A program made the translations under genes and the position numbers. Under the pieces are notes generated by a model. That model had not been told where the DNA came from, did no database searches, and was given only the letters and a program-made list of their open reading frames with translations. A stretch of DNA of 64,000 nt from Rufibacter sp. LB8 (lineage in GTDB: Bacteria; Bacteroidota; Bacteroidia; Cytophagales; Hymenobacteraceae). Positions 9,425 to 18,119 of the stretch are shown piece after piece. Where the stretch lies: assembly GCF_014876185.1 (NCBI RefSeq), contig NZ_JADALJ010000001.1, positions 3,329,501-3,393,500 of the forward strand. Reading direction: 5' to 3'. How positions within the stretch are numbered: position 1 is the first letter of the stretch; the number at the start of each line of letters is the position of its first letter.

Positions 9425-10075
9425 ATGATATCAATGTTTGCTGCCCGTGCATGTTTTGCCAAAGTAATAGTTGGAATGGCCTTCTTTGTTGGGTTTCTGG
9501 TTTTGCCTTCCCAAGCGCAAGATTCCCTTCGCACGAACCCCGTCCTGTTCGGCGATTTTTTCTTGGGCGGTGCCACCGGTAAAATGGGAGGCTTTGCATC
9601 GGGGCTTGGCCTGTACCGGCAGCACAAGCAACATCTGTTTTCGGGTAAGTATCTGGGGCTGATCAATTGGTCGGTTGACTTTCCGGGAATGCCCTTTGTC
9701 CCTTTGCCGCTAGTCAAAGCCAGCAATACCGTTGAAGAGTTATCTCTGCTGTACGGCCTGCGGCTGACGGAAGGACCGGTTTCTGTGAGCCTCTCGGCAG
9801 GGGTTTCGCATGCTTGGTTTACGGCTACGGCCCGAGATGAAGAGAATAAAACGCATACGTTTCATGAGCGCTATTGGGGATTACCGGTAGAACTGGACTT
9901 TAAGCTTTTCAAAGCCGAAAAAGAGCAGTTCAGGATTCTGTACGGTTTGGTGCCTATTGGTAAACCAATTGGTTTTGGCCGAAGCATTGGCATCAAAGTC
10001 TTCGGGAATATCTCCAGAAGAAGTTATTATGGCGTAGGTGTGTCTTTTGGCTTGGGCTGGCACAAAGCGTATTAA
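9425..10075 (+). CDS. Hypothetical secreted or outer-membrane beta-barrel protein
   Basis: About 216 residues from the ATG at 9425, which gives a good signal peptide (VGMAFFVGFLVLPSQAQ). An upstream ATG at 9323 would add 34 residues of no export character and is rejected. The mature part alternates glycine-rich and aromatic segments (LGGATGKMGGFASGLGLY, GVGVSFGLGWHKAY) and ends in a tyrosine, which fits a small outer-membrane beta-barrel. No family is recognised. The neighbours give no functional hint. Confidence 0.7.
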   Translation: MISMFAARACFAKVIVGMAFFVGFLVLPSQAQDSLRTNPVLFGDFFLGGATGKMGGFASGLGLYRQHKQHLFSGKYLGLINWSVDFPGMPFVPLPLVKASNTVEELSLLYGLRLTEGPVSVSLSAGVSHAWFTATARDEENKTHTFHERYWGLPVELDFKLFKAEKEQFRILYGLVPIGKPIGFGRSIGIKVFGNISRRSYYGVGVSFGLGWHKAY

Positions 10076-10139
10076 AACCACTAACTAGACCCAGGGGTGT
10101 TATCTTTAGGGTTTCTGCCCGGTTTCTTATTTTCTACGC

Positions 10140-10955
10140 ATGTTCAACTTTATAAAGCGCAAGCTGCAGAAGCACCAACTCAAGAGAACGTTCCAGGAAT
10201 ATGGCGCGCAGGTCAAGACGTTCCAACTCCCCCATGACGGTGCCGTGCACTACGCCCAGTGGCTGCACCCGTTTGAGGGCGAAAAGGAAATCAATGCCCA
10301 GGAAGTGGCCTTCATCCGGCAATTCATACAGCCCGGCGATCTTGCCCTTGACATTGGCGCGCACACCGGCGACACGGCAGTGCCCATGGCGCTGGCCTGC
10401 GGGAAAACCGGCACCTTGCTGGCGCTGGAACCCAACCCTTACGTATTCAAGATTCTGCAGCAGAATGCGGCGCTCAACCCAGAGAAAACCAACATCGTTC
10501 CACTTAACTTCGCCGCTACTGCCACAGACGGACCCGTGGTGTTCCATTACTCAGACGCCTCGTTCTGCAACGGCGGCGACCCCGGCCGCATCAACAAGAA
10601 GCAGCATGCCTACACGCTGGAGGTAACCGGCAAGAACCTGCTTTCTTACCTGCAGGCCAACTATGCGCATCTCTTGCCCCGCTTCACCTTTCTCAAAGTA
10701 GACGCCGAAGGCTATGACAAGGAGATAGTACGCAGCCTGCAGCCCTTGCTGGCCCAGTTCCACCCCACCATCCTGGGTGAATGCTACCATGCCTTGTCTA
10801 AAGAAGAGCGCACCGACTATTTTAACCTGCTCACCGGCCTGGGTTACCAACTTTACCGCCTGGAAGGCTTGTTCAGCCATTCTATGACAAAGATTGAGAC
10901 GCCCGCCCAGATGCTAGACAAGAAGCATTTTGATTTTCTGGCAGTGGTGGAATAG
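10140..10955 (+). CDS. FkbM-family SAM-dependent methyltransferase
   Basis: A 271-residue cytosolic enzyme. The SAM-binding motif is DLALDIGAHTGDTAVPMA at about residues 62-79, followed by an acidic LALEPNPYVF motif. The FkbM signature FTFLKVDAEGYDKEIV is near residue 182. FkbM proteins O-methylate sugars, polyketides or other small molecules. The following GECYHALSKEER segment is consistent with the family. Substrate unknown; no glycan biosynthesis cluster is nearby. Confidence 0.88.
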   Translation: MFNFIKRKLQKHQLKRTFQEYGAQVKTFQLPHDGAVHYAQWLHPFEGEKEINAQEVAFIRQFIQPGDLALDIGAHTGDTAVPMALACGKTGTLLALEPNPYVFKILQQNAALNPEKTNIVPLNFAATATDGPVVFHYSDASFCNGGDPGRINKKQHAYTLEVTGKNLLSYLQANYAHLLPRFTFLKVDAEGYDKEIVRSLQPLLAQFHPTILGECYHALSKEERTDYFNLLTGLGYQLYRLEGLFSHSMTKIETPAQMLDKKHFDFLAVVE

Positions 10956-10960
10956 GGGTT

Positions 10961-11002
10961 TCCGTTTTTGGCTTCGTTTTGGCAAATGAGGCTGAAAACG
11001 GA
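10961..11002. repeat. PAL palindrome copy 6
   Basis: Starts 5 bp after the FkbM stop. Arms TCCGTTTTTGGCTTCGTTTT and AAATGAGGCTGAAAACGGA with one internal mismatch region. Confidence 0.75.
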
Positions 11003-11128
11003 GGATTGCTTTAGAATTGTTGATAGAGCATTGCAGAGGATTTGCTGGTTGTTAAATGTGGATTGTCTGCAAGGGCTTGGGCTTTCAATATCCAAAGCTG
11101 AATGCAGGATTAGCCCTTTGCCACGCGC

Positions 11129-11165
11129 AGATTCCCCCTTTGAAGGGGGCGAAGGGGGATGTTTA
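11129..11165. repeat. CCCCCTTTGAAGGGGG repeat, single end
   Basis: One arm of the family seen as paired ends at 42446-42600, here as ATTCCCCCTTTGAAGGGGG followed by CGAAGGGGGATGTTTAC. A diverged inverse copy is at 53712-53750. Confidence 0.65.
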
Positions 11166-11188
11166 CACAAACTGATTTACTTTCTCAC

Positions 11189-11562
11189 GGTCATCCTGAG
11201 CTTGTCGAAGGATCTAACGAAGATTTTTGCATTGATTTCCTTTCGTTTACTGCGCCGTTTTCTCCGCTGTTGTTGGTGTTCTCACCAACAACTAAGACTA
11301 CCTTTCGAATAAGCAACCACCACCTTCTTTAAACGGCGGTTCTAACTGCCATTGTGCATGCAGTTTGCCTTCCTTCCAAATGACCGCTGCATCCCGAGTT
11401 CTACAAGACGGCCTTTTCCATATCTGGGCTCCGAGCGCTCACGGCCGCGAGGCCCCGCCTTCCCCTCTCGCACTGCCCGTCTTGGCCATAACTGATGTTT
11501 GTTTCATCGCCCCTGCTATTCAAGGCCAACCCGCGAGGCGCTCGAAGGAAAGGCTGGAAATG
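11189..11562 (+). repeat. Composite intergenic repeat block, copy A
   Basis: About 370 bp without a credible gene, repeated in the same order and orientation at 50869-51211. Shared pieces are CTGAGCTTGTCGAAGGATCT (a common Bacteroidetes repeat), the hairpin GTTGTTGGTGTT/ACCAACAAC, GAGTTCTACAAGACGG, a 60-bp GC-rich core beginning GGCTCCGAGCGCTCACGG, and CAACCCGCGAGGCGCTCGA. The open frames through the core are not similar in composition to neighbouring proteins and differ in their ends, so I do not call them genes. Confidence 0.8.
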
Positions 11563-11613
11563 GTAACCACCCCCAGCCCCTCCTGCAACAGGAGGGGAGC
11601 CTTTCTGTAAATT

Positions 11614-11652
11614 GCGTTTTCGGGCTCTGGATTGGAAATGGAGGCGGAAACG
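11614..11652. repeat. PAL palindrome copy 7 (variant)
   Basis: Variant with GCGTTTTCGGGCTCTGGATTGG and a weak right arm GGAGGCGGAAACGC. The same unusual variant occurs at 51278-51315 after the second composite block, so it belongs to that block. Confidence 0.65.
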
Positions 11653-11668
11653 CGAGTATCATTCTCTA

Positions 11669-11698
11669 CCGCAAGTTTAGCGACAGCGTAACTTGCGG
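11669..11698. repeat. CCGCAAGTT palindrome
   Basis: Inverted repeat CCGCAAGTT / AACTTGCGG with a 12-bp loop. Non-coding; downstream of composite block A. Confidence 0.6.
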
Positions 11699-11709
11699 CA
11701 GATTACATA

Positions 11710-11738
11710 GTAGAGACCAGGCACTGCCTTGTCTCTAC
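11710..11738. repeat. GTAGAGAC palindrome
   Basis: GTAGAGAC / GTCTCTAC arms around AGGCACTGCCT, itself partly palindromic. A second copy with a damaged right arm lies at 51326-51352, again next to the composite block. Confidence 0.65.
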
Positions 11739-11875
11739 GGTGGAGGACCCGACAATCGCTCACTCAAAAGACCTCGTAGTGTGCGAAGCTCCTACGAGTG
11801 TCTTCTGCCAATCGCCTTTCGTGTAAAATACCAAAATCCAAAAACTCCGGAGACAGACAGAAACCCCTGAAACAA

Positions 11876-11903
11876 ACATAGGCTGCCCTGGGGCAGCCTA
11901 TGT
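11876..11903 (-). terminator. Terminator of rplU-rpmA
   Basis: Perfect inverted repeat ACATAGGCTGCCC / GGGCAGCCTATGT, 36 bp past the rpmA stop on the minus strand, followed on that strand by a T-rich tract. Confidence 0.7.
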
Positions 11904-11938
11904 TGTAATCTGAACCAGCCTTGCGGCCAGCAAATAAA

Positions 11939-12244
11939 TTAAGCAGTCACTTCTTCAGAAGGAGTGGTAGAAACCTGAGCGGCCTCTACTTCTCTTGGAA
12001 GCACTGATACGTAAGAGCGGTTTTTCGCACCTTTCTTGAAAGCCACCACGCCGTCTGTCATAGCAAACAGCGTATGGTCTTTGCCCATGCCTACGTTGGC
12101 ACCTGGGTGGTGGGCAGTACCGCGCTGACGCACGATGATGTTACCCGCAATGATGGTTTGACCACCAAAGATTTTAACGCCTAGACGTTTGGAATGTGAT
12201 TCGCGGCCGTTGTTAGAACTACCGACACCTTTTTTGTGAGCCAT
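11939..12244 (-). CDS. rpmA: 50S ribosomal protein L27
   Basis: A 101-residue L27. The N-terminus [20 protein letters not shown] and the [16 protein letters not shown] segment are diagnostic. L27 reaches into the peptidyl-transferase centre of the large subunit. The C-terminus carries a short extension rich in alanine, valine and glutamate, as in other Bacteroidetes. It lies 73 bp downstream of rplU on the same strand, the universal rplU-rpmA order. Confidence 0.97.
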   Translation of the reverse strand: MAHKKGVGSSNNGRESHSKRLGVKIFGGQTIIAGNIIVRQRGTAHHPGANVGMGKDHTLFAMTDGVVAFKKGAKNRSYVSVLPREVEAAQVSTTPSEEVTA

Positions 12245-12317
12245 TTCGTTTCTATTTTAATTCCGGTCAAAAACCCCGGAAATAGGTTCTACAATAATTT
12301 TCTGCTTCCTTCAAAAA

Positions 12318-12626
12318 TTAACCAATGGTGTTGATCAACACTTTGGTGTATTGTTGGCGGTGACCGTTTTTCTTCTTGTAGCCTTTTCTTCTTTTCTTCT
12401 TGAAAACAATCACTTTGTCACCCTTGGCGTGGCCTTGGATAGTACCAGTCACCTTGATGTTGTCAAGGAACGGGGCACCTACAGATAAAGAACCGTTGTC
12501 ATCAGTTAAAAGAACATTGGCGAACTCTACGGCGTCACCCTCATTGCCGGAAAGCTTGTTAGTGTAGAAGAACTTACCGCTCTCTACTTTCGTCTGGACC
12601 CCAGCGATTTCTACAATTGCGTACAT
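12318..12626 (-). CDS. rplU: 50S ribosomal protein L21
   Basis: About 102 residues from the ATG at 12626 (MYAIVEIAGVQTKVESGKF). A longer frame opening at 12689 is rejected because the promoter and its start site lie inside it. The KKKRRKGYKKKNGHRQ segment near the C-terminus is the L21 signature that contacts 23S rRNA. Transcription should start about 25 bp upstream from the promoter at 12659-12689, and rpmA follows in the same unit. Confidence 0.97.
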   Translation of the reverse strand: MYAIVEIAGVQTKVESGKFFYTNKLSGNEGDAVEFANVLLTDDNGSLSVGAPFLDNIKVTGTIQGHAKGDKVIVFKKKRRKGYKKKNGHRQQYTKVLINTIG

Positions 12627-12658
12627 CAGCTTACGATATTTTTTAAAAAATTGAACCG

Positions 12659-12689
12659 CAAAGGTAAAAACCTTAGCCGTAAGATGCAA
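12659..12689 (-). promoter_or_regulatory. Promoter of rplU-rpmA (Bacteroidetes type)
   Basis: On the minus strand TTG (12687-12689) is followed after exactly 20 bp by TACCTTTG (12659-12666), matching the Bacteroidetes primary sigma consensus TTG-N19/20-TAnnTTTG. It sits about 33 bp before the L21 start. Confidence 0.75.
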
Positions 12690-12768
12690 CCCCGTCTGCT
12701 TTTATTTTTAATGGAAGTGAGCCCCTCTAGCCGCTTGGTTTAGAACGCGTTGCCAGATTTCCACGGGC

Positions 12769-12790
12769 TGTGGATTAATCATGTGGATAA
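12769..12790. promoter_or_regulatory. DnaA-box-like pair
   Basis: TGTGGATTA at 12769 and a perfect TGTGGATAA (complement of TTATCCACA) at 12782, 13 bp apart in the same direction. A third TGTGGATTA is at 13302-13310. The 870-bp stretch between rplU and nrdB otherwise holds no gene I can support. Confidence 0.35.
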
Positions 12791-13070
12791 ACCAAATCAC
12801 TACTGATGCTCAGGCAGTTACACGTGGAAAAGTCAAAACAAAGACAGCTCCCCCAGAACGGGGCAGAAAAAAGACGGGCAATTTGTAAGACCAACGGCAC
12901 GGGCCAACCCCCAGTTGAGAGAGATAAACGTACTGGCTTTCAGGTAAAAAGTCAAGCGTTGGCGGCGTATTTTTTTCAGAGAAAGAAGCATTGAATTAAT
13001 TGCGAACTAAAAGCCGGCGGCCAGGCGAAAGAAAGAAAACAGGTTACGCAAAGGATACCTGCGCGCCAGG

Positions 13071-13110
13071 CCGTTTTTGCCCTCATTTTCAGAAACGGGC
13101 CGTAAAACAC
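13071..13110. repeat. PAL palindrome copy 8
   Basis: Arms GGCCGTTTTTGCCCTCATTT and AACGGGCCGTAAAACACGG; pairing is imperfect. Lies in the long gap between rplU and nrdB. Confidence 0.6.
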
Positions 13111-13225
13111 GGCCAGGCAATGGAGGCTTCTCGCAAACATCTTTTATATTGAAACCCCGCAAACAATTGGGCGCTGCTGACAACTGCCTCAGCAGCGCCA
13201 CAGGCGAGTTTCGGGGTGGAATTTA

Positions 13226-13249
13226 ACAATATAAGATTTGCTATATTGT
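13226..13249. promoter_or_regulatory. Dyad upstream of nrdB (possible NrdR-like operator)
   Basis: Perfect inverted repeat ACAATATA-N8-TATATTGT in an AT-rich stretch 250 bp before nrdB. The half-sites resemble the core of NrdR boxes (ACACTATATATAGTGT type) but the arrangement is not a canonical pair of boxes, so the assignment is tentative. Confidence 0.4.
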
Positions 13250-13371
13250 GGGTTTCTAATTTTGATAAATATTTAATAATCTGACTATCAATAGGTTGTA
13301 ATGTGGATTACGCGTGGGTAAAGTTTGTATAAAATCAACCTCCACTTTCAAGGGAACTACATATTTGTGCC

Positions 13372-13379
13372 TATATTTG
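13372..13379 (+). promoter_or_regulatory. -7 element upstream of nrdB
   Basis: TATATTTG fits TAnnTTTG; no convincing TTTG was found at the -33 distance. It would give a leader of about 115 nt before nrdB. Confidence 0.35.
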
Positions 13380-13500
13380 AATTCTCAAGCCCGCCGCACA
13401 GCTGCTTCCTCTAGAGAAGGTGCTTGCTAAGGCCCCCGGCAGAACCAGCGTTTTCTGGCCTATGCATCGTTAATAATTAAGAGTAATCAACCGTTGAGTT

Positions 13501-14460
13501 ATGGAGCCATTATTACAAGAGAACCCCAACCGCTTTGTGCTGTTCCCCATCCAGAATGATGCCGTGTGGCAGATGTACAAACAGGCCGAAGCCAGCTTCT
13601 GGACCGCCGAGGAGATTGACCTCACGCAAGACAACAAGGACTGGGAGAAACTGAACGACGGCGAGCGCCATTTCATCAGCCACGTGCTGGCCTTTTTTGC
13701 GGCCTCAGACGGAATTGTGAACGAGAATCTGGCCATCAACTTCATGCAGGAGGTGCAGTTACCCGAGGCGCGCTGCTTCTACGGTTTCCAGATCATGATG
13801 GAGAACATCCACTCTGAGACGTATTCGCTGTTGATTGACACCTACATCAAAGACCCGCAGGAGAAAGACCGCCTGTTCAACGCGCTGGAAACCATTGACT
13901 GCGTAAAGAAAAAAGGCGAGTGGGCCTTGAAATGGATTAACTCTGAGAATTTCACTGAGCGCCTGATTGCCTTTGCCGCCGTGGAGGGAATTTTCTTCTC
14001 GGGCTCGTTCTGCTCTTTGTTCTGGCTCAAGAAACGTGGCTTGATGCCGGGCCTTACCTTCTCCAATGAATTGATCTCCCGCGACGAAGGATTGCACTGT
14101 GATTTCGCGTGCCTGTTGTACAGCATGTTGCAGAACAAGTTGCCTGAGGAGCGCGTACATAGCATCATTAGAGACGCGGTGAGCATTGAGCAGGAATTTG
14201 TGACCAGTGCGCTGCCCGTTGACCTCATTGGCATGAACGCGAAACTGATGGCGCAATACATTGAGTTTGTGGCAGACCGCCTGCTGGTGTCTTTGGGCTA
14301 CAGCAAAATCTACAATTCCACCAATCCTTTCGACTTCATGGAGATGATCTCCCTGCAAGGCAAAACCAACTTCTTTGAGAAACGCGTAGCCGAGTACCAG
14401 AAATCTGGCGTCATGAGCGACCGCGATTCTAACGTGTTCTCTTTAGACGAAGATTTTTAG
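13501..14460 (+). CDS. nrdB: Ribonucleoside-diphosphate reductase, beta subunit (class Ia)
   Basis: A 319-residue di-iron radical protein that supplies the radical for ribonucleotide reduction. Metal ligands are visible in ENIHSETYS near residue 100-108, in AAVEGIFF, and in [10 protein letters not shown] near 197-206; the radical-bearing tyrosine region CFYGFQ precedes the first histidine ligand. The C-terminus (NVFSLDEDF) has the acidic aromatic tail that docks on the alpha subunit. It precedes nrdA by 465 bp, an unusually wide gap filled by a repeat element, so the two may be transcribed separately. Confidence 0.96.
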   Translation: MEPLLQENPNRFVLFPIQNDAVWQMYKQAEASFWTAEEIDLTQDNKDWEKLNDGERHFISHVLAFFAASDGIVNENLAINFMQEVQLPEARCFYGFQIMMENIHSETYSLLIDTYIKDPQEKDRLFNALETIDCVKKKGEWALKWINSENFTERLIAFAAVEGIFFSGSFCSLFWLKKRGLMPGLTFSNELISRDEGLHCDFACLLYSMLQNKLPEERVHSIIRDAVSIEQEFVTSALPVDLIGMNAKLMAQYIEFVADRLLVSLGYSKIYNSTNPFDFMEMISLQGKTNFFEKRVAEYQKSGVMSDRDSNVFSLDEDF

Positions 14461-14481
14461 GCATCCCCCCATGGGCCCAAG

Positions 14482-14520
14482 GCGTTTTCGGGCTCATTTT
14501 CAGAAATGGAGCCAAAAACG
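14482..14520. repeat. PAL palindrome copy 9
   Basis: Starts 21 bp after the nrdB stop. Arms GCGTTTTCGGGCTCATTTTC and AAATGGAGCCAAAAACGC. Confidence 0.8.
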
Positions 14521-14583
14521 CCCGGCAACCGGTTGGGTTTCTGTTTAAGACAGAGTATTTACTTTCTAACTGTATTTTCTTTC

Positions 14584-14727
14584 TCGTCCCCCTTTGAAGG
14601 CCCGGGATGATAAAGGCAGTTACAAGAAGATAAAAGCGTAGGCTATTTTGAATGCAAGATTGATTCTCGGGAATGTGATTGATCAGCAAGAGTAAATCAT
14701 CCCCCTACCCCCTTCAAAGGGGACGAA
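14584..14727. repeat. MITE-like element with CCCCCTTTGAAGG ends, decayed copy
   Basis: Left end TCGTCCCCCTTTGAAGG and right end ATCATCCCCCTACCCCC...AAAGGGGACGAAA flank about 90 bp. The interior is a reversed, diverged copy of the interior of the intact element at 42446-42600 (shared TCTCGGGAA and GCAAGAGT strings). The left end has a small deletion. Lies between nrdB and nrdA. Confidence 0.7.
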
Positions 14728-14746
14728 AGAGTAGCAGAAATAAAAC

Positions 14747-14803
14747 CCCGTTTTCGGGCTTGTTTTCAGAAATGAGGCCAAAAACAGAAACGAAGCCGAA
14801 AAC
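14747..14803. repeat. PAL palindrome copy 10 (with duplicated right arm)
   Basis: Arms CCGTTTTCGGGCTTGTTTTC and AAATGAGGCCAAAAACAG, followed at once by a second right arm ACGAAGCCGAAAACG. Looks like a duplication or fusion of two copies. Confidence 0.7.
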
Positions 14804-14925
14804 GTCTGGCAGTTGGCCAGGCAACCCGTACAGAGTAAACCTATGAAAATGCCTTCGGCTTTAGCCGGAGGAGGAAAAGCATTTGAATGGCTCCCCCCAT
14901 TCATCACCCATATAGATAGAAGCGT

Positions 14926-17307
14926 ATGTTAGTAGTAAAGAGAGATGGCCGTCGGGAATCGGTCAAGTTTGATAAGATCACGGCCCGCATTGAGAAGTTG
15001 TGCTACGGCCTGAACATGAACTTCGTGAGCCCCATTGAGGTGGCCAAGAAGGTGATTGACGGCATTTATGACGGCGTGACCACGGTGGAACTGGACAACC
15101 TGGCGGCAGAGACGGCAGCGTCTATGACCACCAAGCACCCAGACTATGCTATTCTGGCGGCGCGTATTGCCATCTCCAGTCTGCACAAGGTGACCCAGAA
15201 GTCGTTCTTCAACACCATGAAGCAGCTCTACACCTACACAGACCCCAAGACGGGTGAGAATGCGTCATTGATCGCCAAAGAGGTTTTCGACATTATCAAG
15301 AAAAACGCGGCGGCGCTGGATTCCAGCATTATCTATGACCGTGACTACAACTATGACTACTTCGGGTATAAAACCCTGGAGCGTTCTTACTTGCTGCGCC
15401 TGCATGGCAAAGTAGTGGAGCGTCCGCAGCACATGCTCATGCGCGTGGCCGTGGGCATTCACAAAGAGGATATTGACGCGGCCATTATCACCTACAACTT
15501 AATGTCTGAGAAGTGGTTCACGCACGCTACGCCCACCCTTTTCAACGCCGGCACGCCTAAGCCGCAGTTGTCTAGCTGCTTCCTGTTGACCATGAAGGAA
15601 GACAGCATTCCGGGCATCTATGACACGCTTAAAAACTGTGCCTTGATTTCGCAGAGTGCGGGTGGTATTGGTTTGGCTGCCCACAACATCAGAGCCACGG
15701 GTTCTTACATCAAAGGCACCAACGGTACGTCTAACGGACTTGTACCAATGCTGAAGGTGTTCAATGACACGGCCCGTTACGTGGATCAAGGCGGCGGAAA
15801 ACGCAAAGGCGCCTTCGCTATTTACCTGGAGCCTTGGCATGCCGATATCTTTGATTTCCTGGAACTGCGCAAGAACCACGGCAAAGACGAGATGCGCGCC
15901 CGCGATTTGTTCCTGGCCCTCTGGACGCCAGACTTGTTCATGAAGCGCGTGGAAGCCAACGGTGACTGGAGCCTGATGTGCCCGAACGAATGCCCAGGCC
16001 TTTCTGACACCTGGGGCAAGGACTTCGAGCGTCTGTATGAAAAATACGAGAAAGAAGGCAAGGCCCGCAAAACCATCAAAGCGCAGGAACTGTGGTTCGC
16101 AATTCTAGAAGCACAGACTGAAACTGGTACGCCGTACATGCTGTTCAAGGACCACGCCAACGGCAAGTCTAACCAGCAGAACTTAGGCACCATCAAGAGC
16201 TCTAACCTGTGTACGGAGATTATTGAGTACACAGACGCAGACGAGATTGCGGTGTGTAACCTGGCGTCTCTGGCCCTTCCGCGCTACATCAAAGAAGAAA
16301 ACGGGGTTAAGAAATTTGACCACGACAAACTATACGAGGTTACCTACACCGTCACCAAGAACCTGAACAAGGTAATTGACGTGAACTACTATCCGGTGCC
16401 TGAAGCCAAGAAGTCTAACATGCGCCACCGCCCTATTGGGTTGGGTGTACAAGGCTTGGCAGATGCGTTCTTGTTGTTGAGAATGCCGTTTGAAAGCGAA
16501 GAAGCTGCCCGCCTGAACAAGGAAATCTTTGAGACCATCTACTTCGCGGCTATGACGGCCTCTAAGGATTTGGCTAAAGTAGAAGGCACCTATGAAACGT
16601 ATGAAGGCTCACCTATCAGCCGCGGTATCTTCCAGTTTGACATGTGGGGCGTGAAGCCAGAAAGCGGTCGTTGGGACTGGGAAGCCTTGCGCAATGAAGT
16701 ATTGGAGCACGGTGTGCGCAACTCTCTGTTGGTAGCGCCTATGCCTACGGCTTCTACCTCGCAGATTCTGGGGAACAACGAAGGGTTTGAGCCATACACG
16801 TCTAACATCTACGTGCGCCGTGTGCTGAGCGGTGAGTTCATGATTGTGAACAAGCACTTGCTCAATGACCTGATTGCGCTCAACCTCTGGAACGACCAGA
16901 TGAAGAACGCCATCATTTCGGCCAACGGTTCGGTGCAGAACATCCCTAACATTCCGCAGAACATCAAAGACCTGTACAAGACGGTGTGGGAAATCAGCCA
17001 GCGTACCATCATTGACATGTCTGCCGACCGCGGCGCGTACATCTGCCAAAGCCAAAGCCTGAACCTGCACGTGTCTAACGTGAACTTCGGGAAGCTGACG
17101 TCTATGCACTTCCACAGCTGGAAGCGCGGCCTCAAAACCGGTATGTACTACCTGCGCACCAAAGCCGCCGCCGACGCCATCAAGTTCACCGTGGAGAAAC
17201 AAGCCGCCGAGACTCTGGCGCCTATGTATAGCAACGTAGAGCAGAACCAAAGCGACATGGCGTGTAGCCTGGATAATCCGGATGCCTGCGAGGCTTGTGG
17301 ATCTTAA
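14926..17307 (+). CDS. nrdA: Ribonucleoside-diphosphate reductase, alpha subunit (class Ia)
   Basis: A 793-residue catalytic subunit that reduces ribonucleotides to deoxyribonucleotides. An ATP-cone allosteric domain occupies about residues 1-90 ([16 protein letters not shown]). Catalytic elements: [13 protein letters not shown], the SNLCTEI motif (Asn, Cys, Glu of the active site) near 428, and CNLASLAL with the partner cysteine. The thioredoxin-reducible pair is at the C-terminus (CEAC, C788 and C791). All essential residues are present. Strong terminator directly downstream. Confidence 0.97.
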   Translation: MLVVKRDGRRESVKFDKITARIEKLCYGLNMNFVSPIEVAKKVIDGIYDGVTTVELDNLAAETAASMTTKHPDYAILAARIAISSLHKVTQKSFFNTMKQLYTYTDPKTGENASLIAKEVFDIIKKNAAALDSSIIYDRDYNYDYFGYKTLERSYLLRLHGKVVERPQHMLMRVAVGIHKEDIDAAIITYNLMSEKWFTHATPTLFNAGTPKPQLSSCFLLTMKEDSIPGIYDTLKNCALISQSAGGIGLAAHNIRATGSYIKGTNGTSNGLVPMLKVFNDTARYVDQGGGKRKGAFAIYLEPWHADIFDFLELRKNHGKDEMRARDLFLALWTPDLFMKRVEANGDWSLMCPNECPGLSDTWGKDFERLYEKYEKEGKARKTIKAQELWFAILEAQTETGTPYMLFKDHANGKSNQQNLGTIKSSNLCTEIIEYTDADEIAVCNLASLALPRYIKEENGVKKFDHDKLYEVTYTVTKNLNKVIDVNYYPVPEAKKSNMRHRPIGLGVQGLADAFLLLRMPFESEEAARLNKEIFETIYFAAMTASKDLAKVEGTYETYEGSPISRGIFQFDMWGVKPESGRWDWEALRNEVLEHGVRNSLLVAPMPTASTSQILGNNEGFEPYTSNIYVRRVLSGEFMIVNKHLLNDLIALNLWNDQMKNAIISANGSVQNIPNIPQNIKDLYKTVWEISQRTIIDMSADRGAYICQSQSLNLHVSNVNFGKLTSMHFHSWKRGLKTGMYYLRTKAAADAIKFTVEKQAAETLAPMYSNVEQNQSDMACSLDNPDACEACGS

Positions 17308-17344
17308 AAAAGAAAGGGAGGCGATTTCGCCTCCCTTTCTTTTT
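17308..17344 (+). terminator. Terminator of nrdA
   Basis: AAGAAAGGGAGGCG / CGCCTCCCTTTCTT stem with loop ATTT and a following T-run, directly after the nrdA stop. Confidence 0.9.
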
Positions 17345-17454
17345 ACTTAAATCAATACTTTAACAATGGAAGGCTAATTAATTTAGTGACAGTGTATTAA
17401 AAGCTAAATAAAAATTAGCATTAAAGAAGTTTTTTTATTAATTTTAAAACAATA

Positions 17455-17605
17455 AGAAATAGAAAAGCCGGCAATCTTCTCAGGGACTCACCGGCTCTCC
17501 AGTTTCTTAACAATGTTGCACATGTTAAGCCAGAATCTATTCGATATCTGGGGCTTTGTATTATACGATACAAAGGTAAAAGGTTAGGTCACTTATCCTA
17601 ATCTT
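17455..17605 (-). ncRNA. Candidate structured RNA (hairpin array)
   Basis: Five consecutive inverted repeats in about 140 bp of non-coding AT-rich DNA: 17466-17496 (AGCCGG/CCGGCT), 17506-17529 (CTTAACA/TGTTAAG), 17530-17551 (CCAGA/TCTGG), 17554-17575 (CTTTGTAT/ATACAAAG) and 17580-17605 (AAGGTTAGG/CCTAATCTT). On the minus strand the last hairpin is followed by TTTTCTATTT, as in an intrinsic terminator, and TACCTTTG (a TAnnTTTG match) lies at about 17571-17578. A minus-strand transcript of roughly 110 nt ending near 17455 is therefore plausible; I cannot match it to a known RNA family. Confidence 0.35.
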
Positions 17606-17676
17606 TTATTCCCTCTCTTCGAGCCGATTCGTGCTTATCATTCCATCTTGGTTTTATTACTTATTAATAATGAAAA

Positions 17677-17698
17677 AGCCTCGGCAATGTCGAGGCCT
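17677..17698 (-). terminator. Minus-strand terminator-like hairpin
   Basis: GCCTCG / CGAGGC stem with a 7-nt loop; on the minus strand it is followed by TTTTTC. No minus-strand gene was identified upstream of it, so it may end an unrecognised RNA or serve the plus strand only as a block. Confidence 0.45.
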
Positions 17699-17750
17699 TG
17701 CCAAGTCAGCTTTGGCTTTATGTTAGCTGTGTAATTCTTACTACAAACAC

Positions 17751-17888
17751 ATGAAAGACAAAAGTCAGACATGCGGATGTCCTGAAGGATATGTGGAAGT
17801 TTTTTGCCGGTTCATAACCGTGAAAGGCAAAAAGATTTATCCAAAATCTAAAAAGTTCTTCAGGTTTTGCGCATTACCCAAGAAATAG
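17751..17888 (+). CDS. Small basic cysteine-containing protein (45 aa)
   Basis: ATG to TAG, 45 residues, running MKDKSQTCGCPEGY, then VEVFCRFITVKGKKIYPKSK and KFFRFCALPKK. The layout (aromatic-cysteine strand, then NGK/VKGKKIYPK turn, then FFRF strand) resembles small conserved Bacteroidetes proteins of unknown role. Four cysteines and 12 lysines or arginines in 45 residues suggest a nucleic-acid- or metal-binding miniprotein. It stands alone between the candidate RNA and the next small gene. No ribosome-binding site, as usual here. Confidence 0.55.
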   Translation: MKDKSQTCGCPEGYVEVFCRFITVKGKKIYPKSKKFFRFCALPKK

Positions 17889-18119
17889 GCCAAAGTCCTA
17901 GGCAATTCTCCATCTAGGATAGAGGATTGCCAAACTAGAAACAATTAGTTGATTGAAGTTTCGCACACTTAAATCAGCTAATCAGAAAGTAGGTGTTGGA
18001 ATTACTTCCACTCTTTCTGGACGCGTTACTAGCTCTTCCTTTGCGAATATACGCGTTTGTTTTAAAAAGAGAAATTCCTAGTACTGGCTAGGCGCAGGAA
18101 CCTTTAACTTTTTAAAGCT

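Noticed and set aside
10968-11312. 114-codon frame after fkbM including VILSLSKDL
   Set aside because: The VILSLSKDL string is the well-known translation of the CTGAGCTTGTCGAAGGATC intergenic repeat; not a gene.
11365-11870. Open frames of 81 and 123 codons on the plus strand in the rplU upstream region
   Set aside because: They run through the composite repeat block and two palindromes; the predicted residues are low-complexity translations of repeats and change frame between the two copies of the block.
12806-12994. 62-codon frame between rplU and nrdB
   Set aside because: Highly basic and lacking any recognisable pattern; region is spacer with DnaA-like motifs and a palindrome.
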